Assembly (NCBI GenBank): GCA_937937835.1
Contig: CALDBJ010000008.1
Coordinates: forward strand, 1-38,831
Direction of reading: 5' to 3'
Source: an uncultured Collinsella sp.
Lineage (GTDB): Bacteria; Actinomycetota; Coriobacteriia; Coriobacteriales; Coriobacteriaceae
DNA: 38,831 nucleotides
Made by a program: the position numbers and the translations under genes. Below, piece by piece: positions 23,010 to 31,463 of the stretch (position 1 is its first letter; every line of letters begins with the position of its first letter). The notes under the pieces were generated by a model. It saw only the letters and a program-made list of their open reading frames with translations, searched no databases and was not told the DNA's origin.

Positions 23010-23907
23010 TGTAAAGAAACGTGGCGGATTGGGACGTGGACTCAATGCTTTGGTCTCAGAGGCCGAGTATGAGACCAGCGGTTCGGCTGCATCAGCTTCA
23101 AATGCCGCATCTGAAACAAAACTACCTATTGAGGATATCGTTCCCAACCCTAATCAGCCGCGAATTCACTTTAACGAAACTGAACTTCGCGAGTTGAGCG
23201 AGTCAATCCAAGAACATGGCGTTTTGCAGCCGCTTTTGGTTCGCAAGCATGGAAACGGCTATGAGATCATCGCTGGTGAGCGTCGTTACCAGGCGTCAAA
23301 GCTTGCTGGCCTTGAAGAATTGCCAGTCATCATTAAAGAGGTAAATGATGAAGAGATGCTGGCTCTAGCTCTTATCGAAAACCTTCAGCGTTCTGATCTG
23401 AATCCCGTCGAAGAGGCTAAGGGCTATCGCCAACTCATTGATGCCAGCGGGATGACCCAGGAGGCATTGTCGAAGGCAGTAAGCAAGTCACGCTCTGCAA
23501 TTACAAACTCGCTGCGTCTTCTCGATCTCCCCGAAGTAGTTCAGCAGATGATTTTTGAGGGCAAACTTACTGCTGGTCATGCACGTGCGATTCTTGCAGT
23601 TCCCTATGAGGACGCGCGTATTCGACTTGCAGAGAAAGTTGTTACAGAGGGCCTTTCCGTAAGAGCGACAGAAAATCTTGCTCCGTTGTTTTCTGCCGGA
23701 GAAACACCTAAGACGCCGAGGCCTGCAACGCCTCAGTCTTTTAAAAAGGCTGCCCGCGTGCTTCGTCAGGTTTTTAATACCAACGTGCGTGTGAAGAGCT
23801 CGCGTGGAAAGAATAAGATTGAGATTGAGTTTAAAGACGAGGAAGAGCTCTCTCGTATTCTTGGCGAAATGATTCAGTTTGATCAAAGAGGCCAAGATGA
23901 GGAATAA
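23002..23907 (+). CDS. parB: Chromosome-partitioning protein ParB (Spo0J)
   Basis: The 301-residue CTPase and DNA-binding protein loads at parS. The N-terminus KKRGGLGRGLNAL is the ParA-stimulating segment. The CTP-binding motif GERRYQASKLAGL (GERRxRA-like) follows at about 92-104, and LALIENLQRSDLNPVEEAKGY leads to the helix-turn-helix MTQEALSKAVSKSRSAITN. A C-terminal dimerisation domain completes it. The GTG start overlaps parA. The next small gene overlaps its end by 11 bp. Confidence 0.97.
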   Translation: MPSVKKRGGLGRGLNALVSEAEYETSGSAASASNAASETKLPIEDIVPNPNQPRIHFNETELRELSESIQEHGVLQPLLVRKHGNGYEIIAGERRYQASKLAGLEELPVIIKEVNDEEMLALALIENLQRSDLNPVEEAKGYRQLIDASGMTQEALSKAVSKSRSAITNSLRLLDLPEVVQQMIFEGKLTAGHARAILAVPYEDARIRLAEKVVTEGLSVRATENLAPLFSAGETPKTPRPATPQSFKKAARVLRQVFNTNVRVKSSRGKNKIEIEFKDEEELSRILGEMIQFDQRGQDEE

Positions 23908-24151
23908 GATTTTAACAGCGATTGCATTGGTGACGACTGTCGCGGCTGGTGCCCTTGCTGGCTATAAGATCGCGACAGACGATGAACTTCGAGGTCGTTT
24001 GCTTCGTGGCGCGCAAGATATCGTCGATACTTCCAAAAAGAAAATGGATGTTATGACGGAAGATGTTGCCATGCGTACTGCTCAGGTAACGAAGAATCCC
24101 AAGATTAATCAAGGTTGGGTCAGCAACCAATGGGAAAATGTAGGCTATTAG
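23897..24151 (+). CDS. Small YtxH-like single-pass membrane protein
   Basis: The 84-residue protein has an N-terminal membrane segment (ILTAIALVTTVAAGALAGY, residues 4-22) followed by a polar helix rich in Lys, Asp and Thr, the general plan of YtxH-domain proteins. The ATG overlaps the parB end by 11 bp and has AGAGG upstream, so it is translationally coupled to parAB. A membrane link to partitioning is a guess. The stop codon lies inside the TTAGGTACCTAA palindrome. Confidence 0.8.
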   Translation: MRNKILTAIALVTTVAAGALAGYKIATDDELRGRLLRGAQDIVDTSKKKMDVMTEDVAMRTAQVTKNPKINQGWVSNQWENVGY

Positions 24152-24159
24152 GTACCTAA
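24148..24159. repeat. Second TTAGGTACCTAA palindrome
   Basis: Identical to 20644-20655 and overlapping the stop codon of the small membrane-protein gene. It precedes a terminator by about 20 bp. Confidence 0.5.
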
Positions 24160-24180
24160 CAATTACTCAGCATATTTTGA

Positions 24181-24221
24181 GGGTTCCTTGTCTGATTCAT
24201 GAGACAAGGACCCCTTATTTT
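24181..24221 (+). terminator. Terminator of the parAB operon
   Basis: GGGTTCCTTGTCT (24181-24193) pairs with AGACAAGGACCCC (24202-24214) with one irregularity and is followed by TTATTTT. Confidence 0.82.
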
Positions 24222-24267
24222 GGCCGTAAAAAATGGGACAGGTAGCAGCTGATTCAAAATTAAGGTC

Positions 24268-24313
24268 AATAAATGAAACGACCCCGGTTGCATATTCTGT
24301 AACCGGGGTCGTT
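24268..24313 (-). terminator. Terminator of rlmN
   Basis: A perfect 13-bp stem, AACGACCCCGGTT (24277-24289) with 24301-24313, has an 11-nt loop. Its minus-strand product is followed by TCATTTATT. The 24222-24267 stretch before it holds nothing I recognise. Confidence 0.75.
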
Positions 24314-24316
24314 CGA

Positions 24317-24332
24317 TGTTTCACATGAAACG
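24317..24332. promoter_or_regulatory. Degenerate parS-like site
   Basis: TGTTTCACATGAAACG differs from parS at two of 16 positions, one inside the central CACGTG. It lies between the rlmN terminator and the rlmN stop. It may bind ParB weakly or be a relic. Confidence 0.4.
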
Positions 24333-24350
24333 TTTTGGGATGCGACTCCC

Positions 24351-25403
24351 CTATGCGTTCTTCTGAACTTTGAAGCGCTGCTTAAGCTGTCCGCAAGCGG
24401 CGTCAATATCGTTACCACGCGAGTTACGAATCGTGGTCTCGATGCCACGGGACTCAAGACGACGCTGAAGATCCTCAACCTTATGAATCGGCGACGGCTT
24501 GAGCGGGCTACCCTCGATGTCGTTAAGCTGAATGAGGTTAACGTGGCACAGCGTTCCCTCGCAGAAGTCGCAGAGCGCCTGCATTTCGGGATTCGTATCG
24601 TTGACGCCTTCGATCATGGCATACTCATAGGTCGGGCGGCGGCCGGTTTTCTCGGTGTAGAGCTGAAGCGCTTCGTGAAGGCGAAGCAGCGTGTACTTCT
24701 TAACACCGGGCATGAGCTTATTGCGCGTCGACTGGATGGCGGAATGCAGGGAAACGGCAAGCGTGAACTGCTCGGGGATGTCGGCAAATTTGCGAATACC
24801 GGGAATAACGCCGCTGGTAGAGACGGTGAGGTGACGAGCGCCGATACCGATGCCATCGGGGTCGTTGAGGATTCGCAGCGCCTTGAGAACCTCGTCGTAG
24901 TTGGCAAACGGCTCGCCTTGGCCCATGAAGACTACGCTCGTGGCGCGCTCGCCAAAGTCGTTGGATACATGAAGTACCTGGTCGACGATCTCTTGAGCGG
25001 TCAGAGAGCGCTTGAGGCCGTTGAGACCGGTAGCGCAAAAGGCACAGCCCATGCCACAGCCTGCCTGGGTGGAAACGCAGACGGAAAGTTTGTTACGACG
25101 GGGCATGCCGACGGTCTCGACGGAAACGCCGTCGTGGTACTCGAGCAGATACTTGCGAGAGCCATCTTTGGAAACCTGCTTGGTGAGTTCAGTCGGCGTG
25201 TCAAAGGCAAAAGCCTCTTTAAGCTGCTCGCGGAAAGCCTTGGGAAGGTTGGTCATATCGTCAAACGAACAAACGTTCTTCTCGAAGACCCATTCGATGA
25301 GCTGCTTCGCGCGGAAGGCGGGCTGGCCAAGTTCGGCCACGAGCTCGCGAATATCGTTTTGGCTCAAGTCGCGAATGTCCTGAGATTTAGTCCTGGGATT
25401 CAT
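24351..25403 (-). CDS. rlmN: Dual-specificity rRNA/tRNA adenine-C2 methyltransferase RlmN
   Basis: RlmN is a radical-SAM enzyme that methylates A2503 of 23S rRNA and A37 of some tRNAs. The 350-residue protein has the iron-sulfur motif CGMGCAFC (CxxxCxxC) near 122, FMGQGEP near 168, and ILNDPDGIGIGARHLTVSTS. The C-terminal NSRGNDIDAACGQL holds the methyl-carrying cysteine. The ATG has AAAGG upstream. It is divergent from ddl with 85 bp between them, so promoters for both lie at 25404-25488. A possible TACAAT -10 for ddl is at 25443. Confidence 0.97.
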   Translation of the reverse strand: MNPRTKSQDIRDLSQNDIRELVAELGQPAFRAKQLIEWVFEKNVCSFDDMTNLPKAFREQLKEAFAFDTPTELTKQVSKDGSRKYLLEYHDGVSVETVGMPRRNKLSVCVSTQAGCGMGCAFCATGLNGLKRSLTAQEIVDQVLHVSNDFGERATSVVFMGQGEPFANYDEVLKALRILNDPDGIGIGARHLTVSTSGVIPGIRKFADIPEQFTLAVSLHSAIQSTRNKLMPGVKKYTLLRLHEALQLYTEKTGRRPTYEYAMIEGVNDTNPEMQALCDFCEGTLCHVNLIQLNDIEGSPLKPSPIHKVEDLQRRLESRGIETTIRNSRGNDIDAACGQLKQRFKVQKNA

Positions 25404-25488
25404 GGAAGCCTTTCGATTTTGGGGAAACGTAGAGGGTATCGCTACAATATGGTATCAGCTGCAGAAATTATAGAGGAGGAGTCTGCCC

Positions 25489-26454
25489 ATGCCGGGTAAA
25501 AGCCTAGAGAACATGCACGTAGCGGTCTTGGCGGGCGGTCATTCCGCTGAGCGCGAGATCTCGCTCAATTCGGGAAAGAACGTTGTAGTGGCACTGAAGG
25601 AAGCCGGCTACACTTCGGTGGAGCTGCTCGACACGGCTGCCGATGATTTTATGGTAACCATGGCGACCGGCGGCTTTGACGTGGCGTTTATCGCCATGCA
25701 CGGTGCCGGCGGCGAGGATGGCGCCATGCAGGGCGCCATGGAGACCCTGGGTATCCCCTACACGGCCTCGGGCGTGCTTGCCAGCGCCTGCGGTGCCGAC
25801 AAAGAGGTCTCTAAGCTCCTGTACGCCAAGGCGGGCATTCCCATTGCCCCCGGCCTCGCACTCGAGGTGGGCGATGAAGTCGATATCGATCATATCGTCG
25901 AGGTTTGTGGCGAGCGCTGCTTTGTGAAGCCGGCCGTCAACGGTTCCAGCTATGGCATTTCCCTGGTCCATGAGCCCTCCGAGCTGCCCGCGGCAATTGC
26001 CAAGGCGTTTGAGTACGGCGACAAAGTGCTGGTCGAGAAGTGCATCGAGGGTACCGAGATCACCGTCGGCGTGTACGGCGAGGACGACGTGCGCGCTCTG
26101 CCGATTGTCGAGATTCGTAAGCCCAAGGACTGCGAGTTCTACGATCTGGACGTGAAGTATGTCGACCCTACGGACATCCATCGCATTCCGGCGCAGATTT
26201 CACCCGAGAATTACACTCGCGCTCAGGAGCTTGCCTGCGCTGCTCACAAGGCCCTCGGTTGCCTGGGTATCTCGCGCAGCGACTTTATTGTGAGTGAGGA
26301 CGGCCCCGTCATCCTCGAGACCAATACCATTCCCGGCATGACCGATACGTCGCTGTATCCGGATGAGATCCGCCACACCGACGACATGACGTTCCCGCAG
26401 GTCTGTGACAGCCTGATCCGTATGGGCCTTCGTCGAGCGGGCATTGCATGCTAA
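25489..26454 (+). CDS. ddl: D-alanine--D-alanine ligase
   Basis: The 321-residue ATP-grasp enzyme makes the D-Ala-D-Ala dipeptide of peptidoglycan. It shows LAGGHSAEREISLNSG at the N-terminus, MHGAGGEDGAMQG, the ATP-binding loop NGSSYGISLV, VEKCIEGTEITVGV, and the metal-binding LETNTIPGMTDTSL near 280. The ATG has GAGGAGG upstream. It overlaps the dinG-like gene by 7 bp. The sequence does not suggest a D-Ala-D-Lac (vancomycin-resistance) ligase, but I cannot exclude altered specificity by eye. Confidence 0.96.
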   Translation: MPGKSLENMHVAVLAGGHSAEREISLNSGKNVVVALKEAGYTSVELLDTAADDFMVTMATGGFDVAFIAMHGAGGEDGAMQGAMETLGIPYTASGVLASACGADKEVSKLLYAKAGIPIAPGLALEVGDEVDIDHIVEVCGERCFVKPAVNGSSYGISLVHEPSELPAAIAKAFEYGDKVLVEKCIEGTEITVGVYGEDDVRALPIVEIRKPKDCEFYDLDVKYVDPTDIHRIPAQISPENYTRAQELACAAHKALGCLGISRSDFIVSEDGPVILETNTIPGMTDTSLYPDEIRHTDDMTFPQVCDSLIRMGLRRAGIAC

Positions 26455-29342
26455 TCGAGGACGCGGTTTCGTCAGGAACGCCGCAGTTTGTCATCGACTC
26501 CTATGCCACACTTGCCGAACGCGCCAAAACGCAGTCCTTCGGCCTTATCGAGGAAGATGTGATCGTCCTCGATACCGAGACCACAGGTCTTTCGGTGCAG
26601 GACAATGAGCTGATCGAGATCTCGGCGGCCCGTCTTTCGGGCCGCGAGGTCGTCGACCGCTTCGATACCTTCGTGCATCCCAAACAGCTGATTCCCGCCG
26701 AGATTACCGAGCTCACGAGCATTACAAATGCCGATGTGGCAGATGCCCCGTCGGCCGTTGAGGCCGTAGCCGCTCTCGCCGATTTTGTCGGTGGTTGCCC
26801 GGTAATCGCACATAACGCCACGTTCGACCGCTCGTTTATCGAGTCGGTCAAAGGCGGCGTCAACGTGAGCGATATTTGGATCGATTCGCTGGCGCTGTCG
26901 CGCATCGCGCTTCCGCGCCTGGCCTCGCACAAGCTGTCTTTTATGGCCGATCTGTTTGGCTGTGACTCGGTATCACACCGTGCCAATGCCGACGTCGACG
27001 CCCTGTGTGGCGTATGGCGCGTGTTGCTCGTGGCACTCACCGACTTGCCCCAGGGCCTCATGGCGCGCCTAGCCGACATGCATCCGGACGTGCCTTGGTC
27101 CTATCGTCCAATCTTCTCATTCTTGGCGGGGCAGAACCCTGGTTATATCTTCTCTCTCAGCGCCGCTCGTGCTGACGTTCTCAAGGCAGATCGCGCCGAC
27201 GATCGAGTGGACGCCGACGAACTGCCGGTCCTCAAGATGCCGAGTCGTGAGGAGATTGAGGCAGACTATGCCCCTGGCGGCCTGGTCAATCGTATGTACC
27301 CCACCTATGAGCCGCGCGACGAGCAGGTCGCGATGGCGGTTGAGGTGCGCGATGCGCTGGTCACGGGTACCCACCGTGTAATCGAGGCGGGTACGGGCGT
27401 TGGCAAGTCGATGGCCTATCTGGTGCCTTTTGCCGAGGCGGCGCGACGTAATAACATCACTGTTGGCATTGCGACCAAATCGAATAACCTCGCCGACCAG
27501 CTCATGTACCATGAACTGCCAAAACTTGCCGAGCAACTGCCGGGTGGCTTGTCGTTTTGCGCATTGAAGGGGTACGACCACTATCCATGTTTGCGCAAAC
27601 TTGAGCGAATGAGCCGCGGCCAAGTCGAAATTACAACCAAACGTGATCCCGCCGACACGCTTACGGCGGTTGCCGTGATCATGGCGTACGTCTGCCAGTC
27701 AGCCGACGGCGACCTTGATTCGCTTGGCATCCGCTGGCGCAGCGTCAACCGTCCCGACTTTACGACGGCCTCGCGCGAGTGTGCTCGTCGCCTCTGCCCG
27801 TTTTTCCCTGATAAATGCCTCGTCCACGGCGCACGCCGTCGCGCGGCGCATGCCGATGTGGTTGTTACGAACCATTCTCTGCTGTTCCGCAATGTTGCGG
27901 CCGAGGGGAGGATTTTGCCTCCGATTCGCCATTGGGTAATCGACGAGGCCCATTCTATCGAGCGCGAGGCGCGTCGTCAGTGGGCGCGCGTGGTCTCGGC
28001 GGACGAATCGCGCGTTCTGTTTGAGCGTCTGGGCGGCTCGAGCACTGGCGCGTTGAGCCAGGTTTCTCGCGATTTGGCGACATCCGAAGGCTCTACACTC
28101 TATCTGGGACTTACTGCCAAAGCGACGTCTACCGTCGCGCGCGCGAGCATGGCGATCTCCGACGTGTTTGATGGTGTCCGCGAACTTGGCCGTCGTGCCC
28201 GTGGGGGTTATGACAATGCCAATCTATGGATTGGTCCCGAGCTGCGCGAATCTGACGACTGGCATGATTTCTTACAGTCGGCCTACACTGCCATCGACGC
28301 ATTGGAACAAGCTGACAGGAGCGTCGACGCGCTGGTGCAAGCCGTCGCCGCCGACAAGCCCGAGGTCGTTGTCGACCTGGGTGATATCTCGCGCCGTCTG
28401 CACGAGCTGGCCGAGAACCTCAAACTCATCATTGATGGCACCGATGAACACTACGTGTATTCGCTGCAGGTCAATCGCAGGCTGCGTGCCGGCGGAGAGT
28501 CGATGACCGCAGAGCGTATCGACATTGGCGAGGCCTTGGCAACCGAGTGGCTGCCCGAGGTTCACACGGCTATCTTTGCCTCAGCGACCATGACGGTGTC
28601 CAAAAGCTTTGAACACTTCAACCATGCTGTCGGGCTCGATCGCATCGGTGCTTCAACATCCTCATCGCTGCACTTGGATTCGAGCTACGACTTCGATTCG
28701 AACATGGCCGTAGTCGTCGCCGGAGATATTCCCGATCCGCGCGACCGCGAGGCATATCTGGCATCCCTTGAACATGTGCTGGTCGATGCGCATCTCGCCA
28801 TGGGCGGATCGGTGCTCACGCTGTTCACCAACCGGCGCGACATGGAGGACCTGTACGCTCGCGTTGAGCCCAAGCTTGCCCGTGCGGGTCTGGAGCTCAA
28901 CTGCCAACAGCGCAACTCATCTCCTCGTCGCTTACGCGACCGGTTTATCAACGAGCCGGCTTCGTCGCTCTTCGCTCTCAAGGCCTTTTGGGAGGGCTTT
29001 GACGCCAGCGGTGAGACGCTGCGATGTGTCATCATTCCCAAGCTGCCGTTCTCCAGCCCTACCGACCCGCTCTCCTGCGAGCGTAACCTGCGTGAGGACC
29101 GTGCTTGGGCGCGCTATTCGCTACCCGAGGCGGTGCTCGAGGTCAAGCAGGCCGCGGGGCGTTTGATTCGCTCGTCGACCGATTGCGGCGTGCTGATTCT
29201 GGCCGACCCGCGCCTAGTGACGAAGGGATACGGAAAGAAGTTCTTAACGTCGCTGCCCACGAGCTCCTACCAGTGCATCGAATCGGCGCAGATCGGGCAC
29301 TATCTGCAACTGTGGCGCGCACGCCACGAGCGGCGGCGCTAA
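26448..29342 (+). CDS. dinG: DinG-family helicase with N-terminal DnaQ-like exonuclease
   Basis: The 964-residue protein fuses a DEDD exonuclease (about 38-200: DTETTGL, HNATFDRSF, HRANADVDAL) to an XPD/DinG superfamily-2 helicase. Helicase motifs are EAGTGVGKS near 312 (Walker A), VIDEAHSIE near 498 (DEAH) and FWEGFDASGE. Four cysteines, C381, C445, C450 and C457, have the spacing of the E. coli DinG 4Fe-4S site (C-x4-C-x5/6-C). Bacillus DinG keeps the exonuclease but lacks the cluster, so this version appears to keep both. DinG resolves D-loops and R-loops. The ATG overlaps ddl. The 3' end meets the convergent WYL gene with overlapping stop codons. Confidence 0.93.
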   Translation: MLIEDAVSSGTPQFVIDSYATLAERAKTQSFGLIEEDVIVLDTETTGLSVQDNELIEISAARLSGREVVDRFDTFVHPKQLIPAEITELTSITNADVADAPSAVEAVAALADFVGGCPVIAHNATFDRSFIESVKGGVNVSDIWIDSLALSRIALPRLASHKLSFMADLFGCDSVSHRANADVDALCGVWRVLLVALTDLPQGLMARLADMHPDVPWSYRPIFSFLAGQNPGYIFSLSAARADVLKADRADDRVDADELPVLKMPSREEIEADYAPGGLVNRMYPTYEPRDEQVAMAVEVRDALVTGTHRVIEAGTGVGKSMAYLVPFAEAARRNNITVGIATKSNNLADQLMYHELPKLAEQLPGGLSFCALKGYDHYPCLRKLERMSRGQVEITTKRDPADTLTAVAVIMAYVCQSADGDLDSLGIRWRSVNRPDFTTASRECARRLCPFFPDKCLVHGARRRAAHADVVVTNHSLLFRNVAAEGRILPPIRHWVIDEAHSIEREARRQWARVVSADESRVLFERLGGSSTGALSQVSRDLATSEGSTLYLGLTAKATSTVARASMAISDVFDGVRELGRRARGGYDNANLWIGPELRESDDWHDFLQSAYTAIDALEQADRSVDALVQAVAADKPEVVVDLGDISRRLHELAENLKLIIDGTDEHYVYSLQVNRRLRAGGESMTAERIDIGEALATEWLPEVHTAIFASATMTVSKSFEHFNHAVGLDRIGASTSSSLHLDSSYDFDSNMAVVVAGDIPDPRDREAYLASLEHVLVDAHLAMGGSVLTLFTNRRDMEDLYARVEPKLARAGLELNCQQRNSSPRRLRDRFINEPASSLFALKAFWEGFDASGETLRCVIIPKLPFSSPTDPLSCERNLREDRAWARYSLPEAVLEVKQAAGRLIRSSTDCGVLILADPRLVTKGYGKKFLTSLPTSSYQCIESAQIGHYLQLWRARHERRR

Positions 29343-30256
29343 AGCGGACAGACGAGGGTTTTTGCCATATCGCACAGACGCTTTGACAGGGCGGGGTCAT
29401 CCAAGATGCGGATGGCTCCGCCCGCTGCGATTATCTGACTCAGTAGCCAACGCTCGGAGCCGTAATGCACGGTTACCGTTGCCGTGTCTGCCCCGCTGCG
29501 CTCGATTAGGGTGATGCCGGCCCAGTCCAGATGCTCCGCCATATCGAATGGCATCAGGAGCTTTGCGCTATGCTGCGTCCGGGCAAGGGAATCGTGGAGG
29601 GATGCGACGTCCGGTGCGTGAGACACGACGGAGTCTTCCGTCAAGGTGAGTCCCTCGATTTTATCCATGCGATAGGTGCGCTGCTCATCGACTGCGATGT
29701 CCCAGGCAATCAAGTATGTTTGGTCGCCGTTTGCCGTAATGCGCAAGGGGTCGACCAGACGCTCGCGTGGCCGTGCATCGTCCATCGAGCGATACGAGAT
29801 GCGGCAGCGAACGCCGTCCTGAATGGCGCAGCTCAGCTGCTGCCAGTGCGACCCGTGGTTGACGGTGTCAAAGACGCGCTGGTTATAGCCGAGCTCTTCG
29901 GGTAGAAGAGCATGCCGAATCCGGGCTGCCGTCTGTGGCTCGATCCCCAACGATTCAAGTTCGTGGTTGAGCACAGCGCCCTCGGCGGCACTCAGGCGCA
30001 ACGGTAGAACACGCCCGGCGTCGCCGGTGAGGACCACACGCTCGCCGCGGCATTCGCAGATGATGCGCGCGCCCGATTCTCGGTCCGCGAGCGTCGAGAC
30101 GATCTCGAGAATCTCGTCGAGCGACACCCCTGTGATGTCAAAGCGGCTGCAAATCTCGGCTCGTGTCATGCCGCTCTCGCCGGCGGCGTAGAGGGCCTCC
30201 ATGATGTCGATGGCGCGCGAGAGTCTCTGCTCGCTGGTGAGTTTACGCACGGGCAT
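29339..30256 (-). CDS. WYL-domain transcriptional regulator (PafC-like)
   Basis: The 305-residue protein has an N-terminal winged-helix-type domain (residues 5-75: RLSRAIDIMEALYAAGESGMTRAEICSRFDI in part) and a WYL domain with VRCRISYRSMDD, then LRITANGDQTYLIAWDI. It ends with a C-terminal WYL extension. I start at the ATG at 30256, about 12 nt after AAAGGA. It overlaps the upstream WYL gene by 14 bp. In mycobacteria PafB and PafC adjacent WYL genes form a heteromer that activates a LexA-independent DNA-damage response. The same arrangement here is suggestive only. Confidence 0.85.
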   Translation of the reverse strand: MPVRKLTSEQRLSRAIDIMEALYAAGESGMTRAEICSRFDITGVSLDEILEIVSTLADRESGARIICECRGERVVLTGDAGRVLPLRLSAAEGAVLNHELESLGIEPQTAARIRHALLPEELGYNQRVFDTVNHGSHWQQLSCAIQDGVRCRISYRSMDDARPRERLVDPLRITANGDQTYLIAWDIAVDEQRTYRMDKIEGLTLTEDSVVSHAPDVASLHDSLARTQHSAKLLMPFDMAEHLDWAGITLIERSGADTATVTVHYGSERWLLSQIIAAGGAIRILDDPALSKRLCDMAKTLVCPL

Positions 30257-31265
30257 GCTCGTGCACCGTCCTTTCAATGAGGCGGTTCCACGCCTGCTTG
30301 AGCGATTTGGGGGCCACGGGCCTCATGCCGTCCACGGCGTGGGCCATGCAAAATGAGGCGGCGGCTTCAAGGTCACGCACGTCAACGGTCCAGGTCCATC
30401 CCGCATCGGTGTGTGCGAGCTCACCTCGCCCGCGCGTGAGGCCGTTGATCATATCGATCTGCGTCTGAGGGGCGAACGAGAACGTGGCTGCAACGGGCGG
30501 TCGGTCGGCAAAATCGAATTCAAAGAACAGATAGTCGTTGAGATTGAAGTCCGCAGGGATGGCGTAGGCCTTCGAAGGACGCCAAGCGCGAACGATACGG
30601 TCGCAGCGGAATGTCCTGATGCCGTCGGTGACATTGTCGAGGCCGCAGAAGTACGCCACGCCCTCGCGTTCGAACATGCCGTAGACGCAGACGGTACGTT
30701 CTTTCTGCTCGCCGCGTCCGTTCTGATATAAAAATCGCAGCGCGCATCGCTCGGCAAAGGCGCTCCATACCGCATCGACGGTGGGAGAGCGGCGGATTGG
30801 TGCTTCGTCCACCGTCGTCCTACCGGTGAGATAGGCAATCTTGGAGCGAATATCGGCAAGCGGTGCGGCAAAAGTGGATGAGCCGGCCGCTAGTGTCTGG
30901 TCGATGGCGTTGAGCAGGATATCGGCGTCGTCTGCGGTGATGAGGCCGCCTGCTGCAAAGGTGTGCTCGCGGTCGATTGTCCACGAGCTTTCCTCGGTCT
31001 CCTGCGCACCGGCGGGGCGAACTTCCTTGATTAAGATGCCACGCTCGAGCAGTTTGTCACGATCGCGCCGAAACTTGCGCTTATCCGAGTCGATGTTGCC
31101 CGAGCCATATCCCAGGTCAGAATCCAAGACGATCTGCTCGGTCGTCAGCGGTTCGGGGGAGCTGTTGAGCACAAAGAAAAGATTGAGGATGCGCTGAGCC
31201 GTTTTATCGAAACCGGGCTCCGAACTTCCCTTTTTAATTGTCGCGGTCGCGTCGCTTGCCGTCAT
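30243..31265 (-). CDS. WYL-domain transcriptional regulator (PafB-like)
   Basis: The 340-residue protein has an N-terminal winged-helix region (20-95: RILNLFFVLNSSPEPLTTEQ, SDKRKFRRDRDKLLERGILI), a WYL domain with LRFLYQNGRGEQ and VAYFCGLDN, and a C-terminal domain ending MRPVAPKSLKQAWNRLI. It is the first gene of a two-gene unit with the PafC-like gene. The ATG has GAGG upstream on the minus strand. PafB-like identity is from tandem arrangement and domain order. The inducing ligand, thought to be ssDNA for PafBC, is not shown by the sequence. Confidence 0.85.
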   Translation of the reverse strand: MTASDATATIKKGSSEPGFDKTAQRILNLFFVLNSSPEPLTTEQIVLDSDLGYGSGNIDSDKRKFRRDRDKLLERGILIKEVRPAGAQETEESSWTIDREHTFAAGGLITADDADILLNAIDQTLAAGSSTFAAPLADIRSKIAYLTGRTTVDEAPIRRSPTVDAVWSAFAERCALRFLYQNGRGEQKERTVCVYGMFEREGVAYFCGLDNVTDGIRTFRCDRIVRAWRPSKAYAIPADFNLNDYLFFEFDFADRPPVAATFSFAPQTQIDMINGLTRGRGELAHTDAGWTWTVDVRDLEAAASFCMAHAVDGMRPVAPKSLKQAWNRLIERTVHEHARA

Positions 31266-31463
31266 AGAGTCCTCGCATGAGAAGGTGGTTTGCTGCCATG
31301 ATTTTAGTCCGATATGGAGATTAGGCTATATCCTTGTCCGCTCGGGGCGTTAAGATGACTCGAATTCGGTCGTTTGCGCTCGCTCGGGGTATACTTTCGA
31401 CTATATACGGTTCTAATGTGCATGCATTGGGCCTATTTGTCGGATTATGGATGTGGAGCGCAC

